Source: an uncultured Rhodobiaceae bacterium (GTDB lineage: Bacteria; Pseudomonadota; Alphaproteobacteria; Parvibaculales; Parvibaculaceae). From it: a stretch of DNA of 38,682 bases. Shown piece after piece: positions 19,320 through 27,090 of the stretch. The notes under the pieces are model-generated. The model was given only the letters and a program-made list of their open reading frames with translations. It was not told the DNA's origin and did no database searches. How positions within the stretch are numbered: the first letter of the stretch is position 1; the number at the start of each line of letters is the position of its first letter. A program made the translations under genes and the position numbers. The stretch spans positions 1-38,682 of the forward strand of contig CAJXOU010000030.1 of the NCBI GenBank assembly GCA_913057645.1, written 5' to 3'.

Positions 19320-19984
19320 TCCTCGATCAGCAGAGCAATCAGGGCGCTCATGTCGGAAATGACATGGGCGCCTTCCCGTGTGAGCGCCGCCTCATCGGTC
19401 ATCGGGTCGCCCGCATAGCCGATCACGGTCATGCCCGCCGCAACACCCGCCTGCACGCCCGGCACACTGTCCTCGATCACGAGACAGCGCTCCGGTCCAT
19501 GTCCCATACGGGCGGCGGCGTGCAGAAAAAGGTCGGGCGCAGGTTTCCCATGCGCCACTTCCTCCGCGCTGAACAGCACGTCCTCCACAAGCGGCAGCAA
19601 CCCCGTCGCCCCGAGCGTGAAGCGCATCTTCTCGAACTTGCCGGACGACGCGACGCAATAGGGCATGCTTCGTGCGTCGAGACCGGAAAGCACGTCTCGC
19701 GCACCCTCAACCGGCTCAACCCCTTCCGCAAACGCCTTCAGCGTCGCATCGCGAATACGCTCCGGCCAGTCCTCCCCGAGCGGCCGCCCTGTCGCCTCCT
19801 CCACATGCGCCTGTACGGCCTGCATGGTGCGTCCGACAAAGAGGCGCCGGCATTCCTCATAGGAAATCTCGTAGCCGCACTCGCCGAGAAAGCGGGCAAG
19901 CGCGCGGTTCGCCACTGGCTCGGTGTCGACCAGCACGCCATCGCAGTCGAAAATGATAAGGGAGGGAGAAAAGGAAAACGCCAT
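19316..19984 (-). CDS. HAD-superfamily hydrolase, subfamily IA (beta-phosphoglucomutase / phosphoglycolate phosphatase-like)
   Basis: A 222-residue phosphatase or phosphomutase. Motif I is IIFDCDGVLVDTE (nucleophile Asp13, acid/base Asp15), followed by a helical cap domain (about 18-85). Motif II is the Ser in VASSGKFEKM, motif III is the Lys in AHGKPAPDLF, and motif IV is VIEDSVPGV. The substrate cannot be read from sequence; the presence of DGVLVDTEP plus GKPAPDLFL fits sugar-phosphate phosphatases. The ATG at 19984 lies inside a hairpin that looks like the dps terminator, so its expression may be restricted or depend on readthrough. Its 3' end overlaps the sulfotransferase gene by 4 bp. 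Confidence 0.93.
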   Translation of the reverse strand: MAFSFSPSLIIFDCDGVLVDTEPVANRALARFLGECGYEISYEECRRLFVGRTMQAVQAHVEEATGRPLGEDWPERIRDATLKAFAEGVEPVEGARDVLSGLDARSMPYCVASSGKFEKMRFTLGATGLLPLVEDVLFSAEEVAHGKPAPDLFLHAAARMGHGPERCLVIEDSVPGVQAGVAAGMTVIGYAGDPMTDEAALTREGAHVISDMSALIALLIED

Positions 19985-20010
19985 GACCGCGTTATAACCG
20001 CGATCATGGC
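19966..20010 (-). terminator. Intrinsic terminator for dps, containing the HAD gene start codon
   Basis: On the minus strand GCCATGATCGCG (20010-19999) pairs with CGCGGTCATGGC (19991-19980) with one G-U wobble and a 7-base loop, followed by GTTTTCCTTTTCT. It ends the dps transcript 47 bp after its stop. The HAD ATG (19984-19982) is in the 3' arm. Confidence 0.65.
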
Positions 20011-20056
20011 GCTTTCGGTATCACATTCCGTGTCCGGCTGTTACACCGTCGGCGGA

Positions 20057-20524
20057 TTACTCGACCATGCTGCGAAGCATCCAGGCCGTCTTTTCGCTCG
20101 CCTGCATCCGCTGCACCATCAGGTCCGCCGTCACCTCGTCGCTCGCCTCGCTGGCGGAAGAGAAGAGATCGCGCGCGGTCTTCACGACCGTTTCATGACC
20201 CTTCACGAGGTTCTTCACCATCTGGTCGGCGTTCGGCACGCTGTTGTCTTCCTGGATCGAGGAGAGCTTGCTGAACTCGGCATAGGTGCCCGGCGCGAAC
20301 TCGCCAAGCGCGCGAATGCGCTCCGCGATTTCGTCGGTCGCGGCCCAGAGCTCCTGATACTGCTCTTCGAACATCAGATGCAGCGCGCGGAATTGCGGCC
20401 CCGTCACGTTCCAGTGATATTGGTGCGTCTTGAGGTAGAGCGTGTACGTGTCCGCGAGCACGCGCGACAGCCCTTCGGCGATGTCGTTCCTGTCATTCGC
20501 TGCAATGCCTGTATCGACTTTCAC
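20057..20524 (-). CDS. dps: Dps family DNA-protecting / ferritin-like protein
   Basis: Mini-ferritin that forms a dodecamer, oxidises Fe(II) with peroxide and protects DNA. The 155-residue four-helix bundle contains the intersubunit ferroxidase residues in [44 protein letters not shown] (His, Asp/Glu positions kept). The N-terminus ([31 protein letters not shown]) is typical. The start is GTG at 20524 with a near-perfect AAGGAGGTGA upstream, so translation should be strong. The promoter (20555-20583) and an ICE-like palindrome just upstream of its -35 suggest iron- or oxidant-responsive control, matching the peroxiredoxin gene in this window. Confidence 0.95.
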   Translation of the reverse strand: MKVDTGIAANDRNDIAEGLSRVLADTYTLYLKTHQYHWNVTGPQFRALHLMFEEQYQELWAATDEIAERIRALGEFAPGTYAEFSKLSSIQEDNSVPNADQMVKNLVKGHETVVKTARDLFSSASEASDEVTADLMVQRMQASEKTAWMLRSMVE

Positions 20525-20554
20525 GTGTCACCTCCTTGGTTCGTGTTCTTGCCT

Positions 20555-20583
20555 ATATGTAGTGCGTAATCAAACCAATGCAA
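20555..20583 (-). promoter_or_regulatory. Candidate dps promoter
   Basis: On the minus strand TTGCAT (20583-20578), 17-bp spacer, ACATAT (20560-20555), 31 bp before the GTG start. The ICE-like palindrome at 20589-20605 abuts the -35 element on its upstream side. Confidence 0.55.
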
Positions 20584-20588
20584 GATAT

Positions 20589-20605
20589 ATTGGAATAATT
20601 CTAAT
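20589..20605. promoter_or_regulatory. ICE-like (Irr-type) palindrome in the dps / M48 divergent region
   Basis: ATTGGAATAATTCTAAT matches TTTAGAA-N3-TTCTAAA at 11 of 14 defined positions and shares the TAA centre with the site upstream of the peroxiredoxin gene. Upstream-of--35 placement would fit either repression or activation. An OxyR-type site cannot be excluded. Confidence 0.5.
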
Positions 20606-20705
20606 ATAAGGAGCCGCAACCCGTGATACGATGCTCACCGGCTTACGGCACCAGACGACCTGTCCTAAACTGGGATCAGACATTCCCCCGACAGCGGAGA
20701 ACGAG

Positions 20706-21518
20706 ATGACGTCTACTATCCAGTTTCTCGGCGGCAAGCCGATCGAACTCAACCGCCGCCAGATCGTGAAAGGCCTTGCTGCGGGCTACATCGTCGCCGT
20801 CGGAGGATGCGTCCAGAACCAGGCTCTGGGGCGGCAGCAACTGCTGCTCGTTTCCGAAGCGCAGATGACACAGCTTTCCGCCTCCGCATGGACTCAAATC
20901 CGCAAGGAGCAAAAAGTTTCCACGAACAGGACATTAAATCGCAGGCTTGGGACAGTCGGCCCGAAAATCGTGAATGCCGCAGGGCTGCAGAATCAACCCT
21001 GGGAATACACCGTTTTCCAGGGCGATGAAGCCAACGCCTTCGTGCTGCCGGGCGGCAAGGTCGGCTTCTACGAAGGCATCTTCAAGCGCATGGAAAACGA
21101 CGACCAGCTTGCGACCGTGATGGGCCACGAAACGGGACATGTCGCCGCGCGCCACTCCGCCGAGCGCTACAGCCAGCAAATGGCGGCGGGCGTCGGCATG
21201 CAGGCAGCGCAGGTCGCGCTTCAATCGGGCGATGTCAGCGGCGCGGGCGCGATCGCAGCGGTGCTCGGCGCAGGCGTGCAGTTCGGCGTGCTGCTCCCCT
21301 ATTCCCGCACCCATGAACTTGAAGCGGACCGGCTCGGCCTGAACTACATGGCAAAGGCAGGCTACGATCCGCGCCAGTCGCTGCGCTTCTGGCAGAACAT
21401 GACGTCGCAACGCGGTAGCAAGGCCCCGCCGCCCGAATTCATGTCGACGCATCCTTCCGACCAGACCCGCATCGCTTCCCTGACGCAGCAATTGCGCCAG
21501 ATGGGCTATCAGGTCTGA
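20706..21518 (+). CDS. M48 family zinc metallopeptidase, predicted lipoprotein
   Basis: A 270-residue Ste24/HtpX-like peptidase of the periplasmic type (compare LoiP/BepA). The zinc site is HETGH (VMGHETGHVAARHSAERYS), with the third ligand Glu in HELEADRLGLNYMAKAGYDP. The signal region carries a twin-arginine-like NRRQIVKGL followed by a hydrophobic stretch and the lipobox VGGC, so it may be a Tat-exported lipoprotein. THPSDQTRI near the C-terminus is typical of the family. The ATG at 20706 is preferred over an in-frame ATG at 20631 because a GGAGA site precedes it and the signal peptide then sits at the N-terminus. It is probably involved in envelope protein quality control. Confidence 0.92.
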   Translation: MTSTIQFLGGKPIELNRRQIVKGLAAGYIVAVGGCVQNQALGRQQLLLVSEAQMTQLSASAWTQIRKEQKVSTNRTLNRRLGTVGPKIVNAAGLQNQPWEYTVFQGDEANAFVLPGGKVGFYEGIFKRMENDDQLATVMGHETGHVAARHSAERYSQQMAAGVGMQAAQVALQSGDVSGAGAIAAVLGAGVQFGVLLPYSRTHELEADRLGLNYMAKAGYDPRQSLRFWQNMTSQRGSKAPPPEFMSTHPSDQTRIASLTQQLRQMGYQV

Positions 21519-21540
21519 CAGCGACGCCCCTGCAAACGAA

Positions 21541-21568
21541 AAAGGCCCCGCACTGCGGGGCCTTTCTT
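21541..21568. terminator. Bidirectional terminator between M48 peptidase and aminotransferase
   Basis: AAAGGCCCCGC (21541-21551), 3-base loop, GCGGGGCCTTT (21555-21565), with T-rich sequence following on the plus strand (CTTG) and A-rich sequence (GAAAAA) before it, so it serves both convergent genes. Confidence 0.88.
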
Positions 21569-21584
21569 GTTGGGGCGTGCGCCT

Positions 21585-22829
<1,245 letters not shown>

Positions 22830-22863
22830 CTAAGCCCGCCCGTTCGCACGCGCAACAGGCTTC

Positions 22864-23238
22864 CTATCTATCGAGACAATAAAACACCAGCGCGACCAGA
22901 AGGAGCGCCGACCCGGCAATATCGGCCACGGCAACCTTGGAGATATAGCGGCTGGGTTCATCCTGAAGCCGGGCGAAAACCACGAAGGACAGCATGCTCG
23001 CAAAGCCGAGCACGAAGCCCGCGGGCTGCAACTCCCGCCGGAAGGCCGCCACGATCAGGAACACCCCGATGAGTCCGAGCATGACCGCCCGGTGCTGCAT
23101 CAGGGTCAACAGGTTCGCATCCGTCATGGGAATGCCGTAGAGGCCGCGAAGCTGCTTCGCACCGAGCATTCCGATTGCCGGGTAGGCGTTCAGCAACCCG
23201 ACCAGAACGAAAATCAGGCCGACCACAATGCCGTACAT
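22864..23238 (-). CDS. Small four-helix integral membrane protein
   Basis: A 124-residue protein that is mostly hydrophobic: helices at about 1-22 (MYGIVVGLIFVLVGLLNAYPAIGM), 45-65 (AVMLGLIGVFLIVAAF), 70-90 (AGFVLGFASMLSFVVFA) and 100-122 (VAVADIAGSALLLVALVFYCL). I recognise no enzymatic motif; similar proteins are annotated only as conserved membrane proteins. The start ATG at 23238 shares one base with the stop of the PaiB-like gene (TGATG), so it is translationally coupled as the last gene of the DUF1272-PPOX-PaiB cluster. Confidence 0.8.
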   Translation of the reverse strand: MYGIVVGLIFVLVGLLNAYPAIGMLGAKQLRGLYGIPMTDANLLTLMQHRAVMLGLIGVFLIVAAFRRELQPAGFVLGFASMLSFVVFARLQDEPSRYISKVAVADIAGSALLLVALVFYCLDR

Positions 23239-23861
23239 CAGACGGTCTCCCGTTCCGGTTTCATCGCGTCGGCAAGCGCCACGTCGCCGCCCTCGCGCGT
23301 CAGCCCGGCAACCGCGCCGAGCCGGTCTTCCTCCGCCATGTGCTGGCCGAGCTTCCATTTGCCTTCAAGCCGGACGACCGGCATCTCGAAGACGACGAGC
23401 GCCGTGAACAGCTTGTCCGCCTCGCGCTCCGGCAGGGACGACATCTCCCACGGATCGGGCCGCCCGGTCTCGAAGCGTGCCGTCAGCGCGGCAATCGCCT
23501 TACGGGCCGCCCCGGCATCGTCCACGACGCGCGGGGCGCCATAGGCATGGACTGCGATGTAGTTCCATGTCGGCACCTTCGCAGACGTCGCATACCAGGC
23601 AGGCGAAATGTAGCCATGCGGCCCCTGAAAGACGGCCAGCGCCTTCCGCGCGCCGTCGAACGCCTGCCAATGCGGATTGGCCCGCGCGACATGACCGACA
23701 AGCACCGCCTCATCGCCGCGCCTTTCCACGAGAAACGGCAGGTGGGTAGCGAAGGGCACACCATCGTCGCCCGCCGTCGCCAGCAGACCGAAAGGCTCCG
23801 TTTCGATCAGCGCAAGACACTGGTCGCGGTCCGTCTGCGCAAAACGCGGCGGCACGTACAT
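23238..23861 (-). CDS. PaiB-like FMN-binding negative regulator family protein
   Basis: A 207-residue split-barrel flavin-binding protein. The start MYVPPRFAQTDRDQCLALIETEPFGLLATA, then THLPFLVER, LVGHVARANPHWQAF, AVFQGPHGYISPAWYA, VPTWNYIAVHAYG and the C-terminal GKWKLGQHMAEEDRLGAVAGL are the standard PaiB series. PaiB of Bacillus is linked to repression of degradative enzymes and sporulation, while many homologues simply bind FMN or heme; the role here is unknown. The ATG at 23861 follows GAGGAAG. It sits 11 bp after a PPOX-fold gene, and the small membrane protein overlaps its stop. Confidence 0.9.
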   Translation of the reverse strand: MYVPPRFAQTDRDQCLALIETEPFGLLATAGDDGVPFATHLPFLVERRGDEAVLVGHVARANPHWQAFDGARKALAVFQGPHGYISPAWYATSAKVPTWNYIAVHAYGAPRVVDDAGAARKAIAALTARFETGRPDPWEMSSLPEREADKLFTALVVFEMPVVRLEGKWKLGQHMAEEDRLGAVAGLTREGGDVALADAMKPERETV

Positions 23862-23872
23862 GACTTCCTCTC

Positions 23873-24487
23873 CTACTCTGCGGGCATGGCGGCGATGTCG
23901 CGCACCGGCTCGCCGAACGTCATCGCCATGGGCACCACGCCCGCCCAGACCGGCAGATCCATGTCTTCCGGGTCGTCGAGCGGCCCGCCGGTCCGCACTT
24001 TCGCCGCCACCTCGACCAGCGGCAGCCGCAATATCTGCGTTGCTTTCGTCTCCTGCGCATTCGCGGGCCGCGTCTCCTGCGGCCGCCCCTGCCGGACCCG
24101 CGCCGTGAAGAGCGAAAGCGCCCGTGCCTTCTCCGCCTCCGCCACGACTTCCGGCACGCCATGCGCCATGACGGAGCGATAGTTCATCGAGTGATGGAAG
24201 GCCGAGCGCGCAAGCACCAGCCCGTCGACATGGGTGACGGTGAAGCAGACCGGCGCGCCCCCGCCGAGCAATCGCATGAAACGGCTCTTCCGCGATCCGT
24301 GGAAAAGAACGGCCGCGCCATCGCGGACGTAAAAGAGCGGAAGCGCGACCGGCCCCGAATCCGCCGCAAAAGCAACATGGGCGACATAGCCCGCATCGAG
24401 AATGGCGTGCACGGTTTCCCGGTCGTAGACGGCCCGCTTCGGCACCTGCCGGACCCTGTGTGCCTCTGTCGTCTGGTAGTCGCCCAT
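23873..24487 (-). CDS. Pyridoxamine 5'-phosphate oxidase family (flavin-binding split barrel) protein
   Basis: Predicted FMN-binding protein of 204 residues with the split-barrel pattern: RAVYDRETVHAILDAGYVAHVAFAADSGPVALPLFYVRDGAAVLFHGSRKSRFMRLLGGGAPVCFTVTHVDGLVLARSAFHHSMNYRSVMAHG. This resembles proteins sometimes annotated as nitroimidazole-resistance-like or flavin-nucleotide-binding. It has no catalytic proof of PNP oxidation. The ATG at 24487 with AGGA upstream is preferred over an in-frame GTG at 24508. It lies between DUF1272 and PaiB-like genes and is divergent from a MocR regulator, and MocR regulators often control such genes. Confidence 0.88.
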   Translation of the reverse strand: MGDYQTTEAHRVRQVPKRAVYDRETVHAILDAGYVAHVAFAADSGPVALPLFYVRDGAAVLFHGSRKSRFMRLLGGGAPVCFTVTHVDGLVLARSAFHHSMNYRSVMAHGVPEVVAEAEKARALSLFTARVRQGRPQETRPANAQETKATQILRLPLVEVAAKVRTGGPLDDPEDMDLPVWAGVVPMAMTFGEPVRDIAAMPAE

Positions 24488-24510
24488 CTCTTTCGTCCTG
24501 AAAATCACCG

Positions 24511-24690
24511 TTAAAGATCGAGGGTCCGCTTCGGCCGCGGCAGAAGTTCACCCCCGCAATTCGGGCAGACATGCGCCATCCCCTCGGCGCAGGGCGGGCA
24601 GAAGGTGCATTCGAAGCTGCAGATTTCCGCCGCGCCATCCTTCGGCGTCGCTGTCTCGCATTTCTCGCAAGCCGGTTTCATCTCGAGCAT
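24511..24690 (-). CDS. DUF1272 zinc-ribbon-like small protein
   Basis: A 59-residue cysteine-rich protein. From MLEMKPACEKC it carries paired cysteines: CEKC, CSFECTFCPPC and HVCPNCGGEL, which probably bind two zinc ions. This layout is the DUF1272 family. The ATG at 24690 is chosen because the family starts MLEM(R/K)P and a GGAGGGG stands just upstream; an earlier ATG five codons before is possible. Function unknown. It is the first gene of the leftward cluster facing the MocR gene. Confidence 0.88.
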   Translation of the reverse strand: MLEMKPACEKCETATPKDGAAEICSFECTFCPPCAEGMAHVCPNCGGELLPRPKRTLDL

Positions 24691-24734
24691 CGGCCCCTCC
24701 ATCATTCGTGACGGCCCGGACTATTTGCCGAAAT

Positions 24735-24780
24735 TGGCCCTGTAAAAAGGTCCATTAGGGGAAATATGATGGGGCCATAA
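24735..24780. promoter_or_regulatory. Candidate MocR operator in the divergent promoter region
   Basis: Three related half-sites: TGGCCC (24735-24740, inverted), GGTCCATTA (24749-24757) and GGGCCATAA (24772-24780). The last two are direct repeats 23 bp apart, about two helical turns; the first two form an imperfect palindrome. A TATGAT at 24765-24770 is a likely -10 for mocR between the repeats. Direct repeats of this kind are typical for MocR regulators; assignment is by position and pattern. Confidence 0.5.
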
Positions 24781-24799
24781 CAAAACCGGGATTGAAGCC

Positions 24800-26308
24800 A
24801 TGCCCGCAAGCCCTCTGCCGCTCGGCACCATTGCGCTCGACAGCGGCGCGGAACTGCCGCTCTACCGCCAGCTTTACGACGCCTTGCGCGAGGCGATCCT
24901 CGAAGGCCGCCTCCATCCGGGCGCGCGGCTCCCCTCCTCCCGCACACTGGCAGGCGATCTCGGCGTCGGCCGCAACACCGTGCTGGCCGCCTATGACCAG
25001 CTCACCGCCGAGGGCTATCTCGAAGGCCAGGTCGGCGCCGGTACGCTTGTGGCCGCCACCCTGCCCGACAGCCTGTTGCAGCTCGACCGGCAGGCAAGCC
25101 CGCGCCGCACCGAGCCCCCCGCCAGCAACGCGCGCACCCTCTCGAAGCGCGGCGAGGCCCTCTCCGCCTCGCGCCGCCTCGCACCCGCCTACAAGCGGGG
25201 ACTCGGCCAGCCCTTCCAGCACGGCCTGCCAGCCATCGACGAATTCCCGGCCATGCTCTGGAGCCGCCTCCTCGCCCGCCATTCGCGGGACACGCGCAAC
25301 GGCCACTTCGGCTACGAGGTCGGCTTCGGCGTGCCCGCGCTGCGCGAAGCGATCGCCGCCTATGCGGGCGCGGCACGCGGCGTCGTCTGTTCGGCGGATC
25401 AGGTGATCGTCACCGTCGGCGCGCAGGGCGCGCTCGACCTCACCGCACGCATGCTGCTCGACCCGGGCGACCCCGTCTGGATCGAGGAGCCCGGTTATCT
25501 CGGCGCCCGCGGCGCATTGGCGGGCGCAGGCGCGCAACTCACGCCTGTTCCGGTGGACGCGGAAGGCATCGACGTCGAGGCGGGCATCGCGCGCCAGCCG
25601 TCGCCGAAGCTCATCTATGTGACGCCCTCGCACCAGTTTCCGCTCGGCGCGACGCTTTCGCTCCCGCGCCGGCTCGCCCTGCTCGAGCACGCCCGGCAAA
25701 GCGGCGCCTGGATCCTCGAGGACGACTACGATTCGGAATACCGCTATCAGGGCCGCCCGATCCCCTCGCTGCAGGGCCTCGACCGGGCCGGCACCGTCAT
25801 CTACATGGGCACCTTCGCCAAGACGCTCTTCCCGGCCCTGAAGATCGGCTACCTGATCGTGCCGCAGAACCTTGTCGACGCCTTCGCCACCGCCATCCGC
25901 ATCACCGGCCACGTCCCGCCCTCGGCGGTACAGGCCGCACTCGCGGATTTCATCGGCGAGGGGCATTTCGGCAGCCATGTCCGCCGCATGCGCGCGCTCT
26001 ATTCCGGCCGACGCGCCTGCCTCATCCAGGCGCTCGAAGGTGAACTCTCGCCCTGGCTGAATGTGGCGCCCGGCGAAGGCGGGTTGCAGCTCTCGGCCTA
26101 TCTGCCCGACAAGACGGATGACCGGGCGGTTGCGGCGGCGGCGACACAGGCCGGCCTCTTCATCAGCCCGCTCGCGCTCTACCGGCTGGAAGAAGGACGG
26201 CCGGGCCTCTATATGGGGTACGCCTCGGTGCCCGAAGCAGCCCTCGAGCGCGCCGCAACCCGGCTTGCGGAGATACTCCACAGCGGAAATTGGCCACGCT
26301 TCACCTGA
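24800..26308 (+). CDS. MocR/PdxR-type transcriptional regulator (GntR HTH fused to aminotransferase-like domain)
   Basis: A 502-residue chimera: an N-terminal winged HTH (PLYRQLYDALREAILEGRLHPGARLPSSRTLAGDLGVGRNTVLAAYDQLTAEGYLEGQVGAGTLV, about 20-85), a linker of about 55 residues, then a fold-type I PLP domain (about 140-500) with VTVGAQGALDLTARMLLDPGD, IYVTPSHQFPLG, LEDDYDSEYRY and the PLP lysine in YMGTFAKTLFPALKIGYL. Such proteins sense PLP or an amino compound. It is divergent from the flavin-protein cluster with shared repeats in the 109-bp gap, and is followed after 8 bp by a glutathione S-transferase gene. Whether it regulates vitamin B6 or another pathway is open. Confidence 0.93.
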   Translation: MPASPLPLGTIALDSGAELPLYRQLYDALREAILEGRLHPGARLPSSRTLAGDLGVGRNTVLAAYDQLTAEGYLEGQVGAGTLVAATLPDSLLQLDRQASPRRTEPPASNARTLSKRGEALSASRRLAPAYKRGLGQPFQHGLPAIDEFPAMLWSRLLARHSRDTRNGHFGYEVGFGVPALREAIAAYAGAARGVVCSADQVIVTVGAQGALDLTARMLLDPGDPVWIEEPGYLGARGALAGAGAQLTPVPVDAEGIDVEAGIARQPSPKLIYVTPSHQFPLGATLSLPRRLALLEHARQSGAWILEDDYDSEYRYQGRPIPSLQGLDRAGTVIYMGTFAKTLFPALKIGYLIVPQNLVDAFATAIRITGHVPPSAVQAALADFIGEGHFGSHVRRMRALYSGRRACLIQALEGELSPWLNVAPGEGGLQLSAYLPDKTDDRAVAAAATQAGLFISPLALYRLEEGRPGLYMGYASVPEAALERAATRLAEILHSGNWPRFT

Positions 26309-26316
26309 GGGATCCC

Positions 26317-26925
26317 ATGCGCCTCTACCAGATGCAGGACAGTGGTAACTGCTACAAGGTGCGGTTGGCCGCACATCAGCTCGGCCATTCGCTCGAACTC
26401 GCCGATATCGACATATTGAAAGGCGAGAGCCGCACCGAGGACTTCCTCGCGCGCAATCCGAATGGCCGCGTCCCGGCGCTCGAACTCGACAATGGCGTGA
26501 CGCTGGCCGAATCGAACGCCATCATGTTCTATCTCGCAGAAGGCACGCCCCTCCTTTCCTCCGATCGGCTCGAACGGGCGCGCGCGCTCCAGTGGATGTT
26601 CTTCGAGCAATACAGCCACGAGCCCTACATCGCGGTCGCGCGCTTCTGGCACACGATCAGCCCGGGCGGACGGGAAGAGAAGAAGGACAGCTTTCCTGTC
26701 TGGCATGAGCGCGGCCACCAGGCGCTTGCCGTGATGGAGCGGCACCTCGCCACGCATGACTGGTTCGCGGGCGGCGCCTATTCCATCGCCGACATCGCGC
26801 TCTACGCCTACACGCATGTCGCGCATGAGGGCGATTTCGACATCGCACCCTACAAGGCGCTCAACGCCTGGCTCGCACGCGTACGCGGCATGCCGGACCA
26901 CGTGCCGATGGACTGGCGTCCGTAG
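26317..26925 (+). CDS. Glutathione S-transferase family protein
   Basis: A 202-residue protein with the thioredoxin-fold N-terminal domain (MRLYQMQDSGNCYKVRLAAHQLG; SGNCYKV is the glutathione-activating segment), the conserved cis-proline region (NGRVPALELDNGVTLAESNAIMFYLAEG), and a helical C-terminal domain with the N-capping motif (WFAGGAYSIADIALYAYTHVAHEGDFD). The closest general type is the bacterial beta/theta-like group; the substrate is unknown. The ATG at 26317 follows GAGGGAT. It lies 8 bp after the MocR stop, so they probably share a transcript. Confidence 0.92.
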   Translation: MRLYQMQDSGNCYKVRLAAHQLGHSLELADIDILKGESRTEDFLARNPNGRVPALELDNGVTLAESNAIMFYLAEGTPLLSSDRLERARALQWMFFEQYSHEPYIAVARFWHTISPGGREEKKDSFPVWHERGHQALAVMERHLATHDWFAGGAYSIADIALYAYTHVAHEGDFDIAPYKALNAWLARVRGMPDHVPMDWRP

Positions 26926-27090
26926 ACGGACGGCCCCGCGCACGGTGTGAGTGGGCTTGAACACAAAATGGCCTTGAAATCGGTCCGCTCTCGTCCCCTT
27001 TCCTGACCCCTTCCGCCCTAATTGCCCGCGACACTTTGTCCGTCTGAGGAGGGCTTGCCTCGGACGCGCACTCAACGCGGGGAGACTGCC

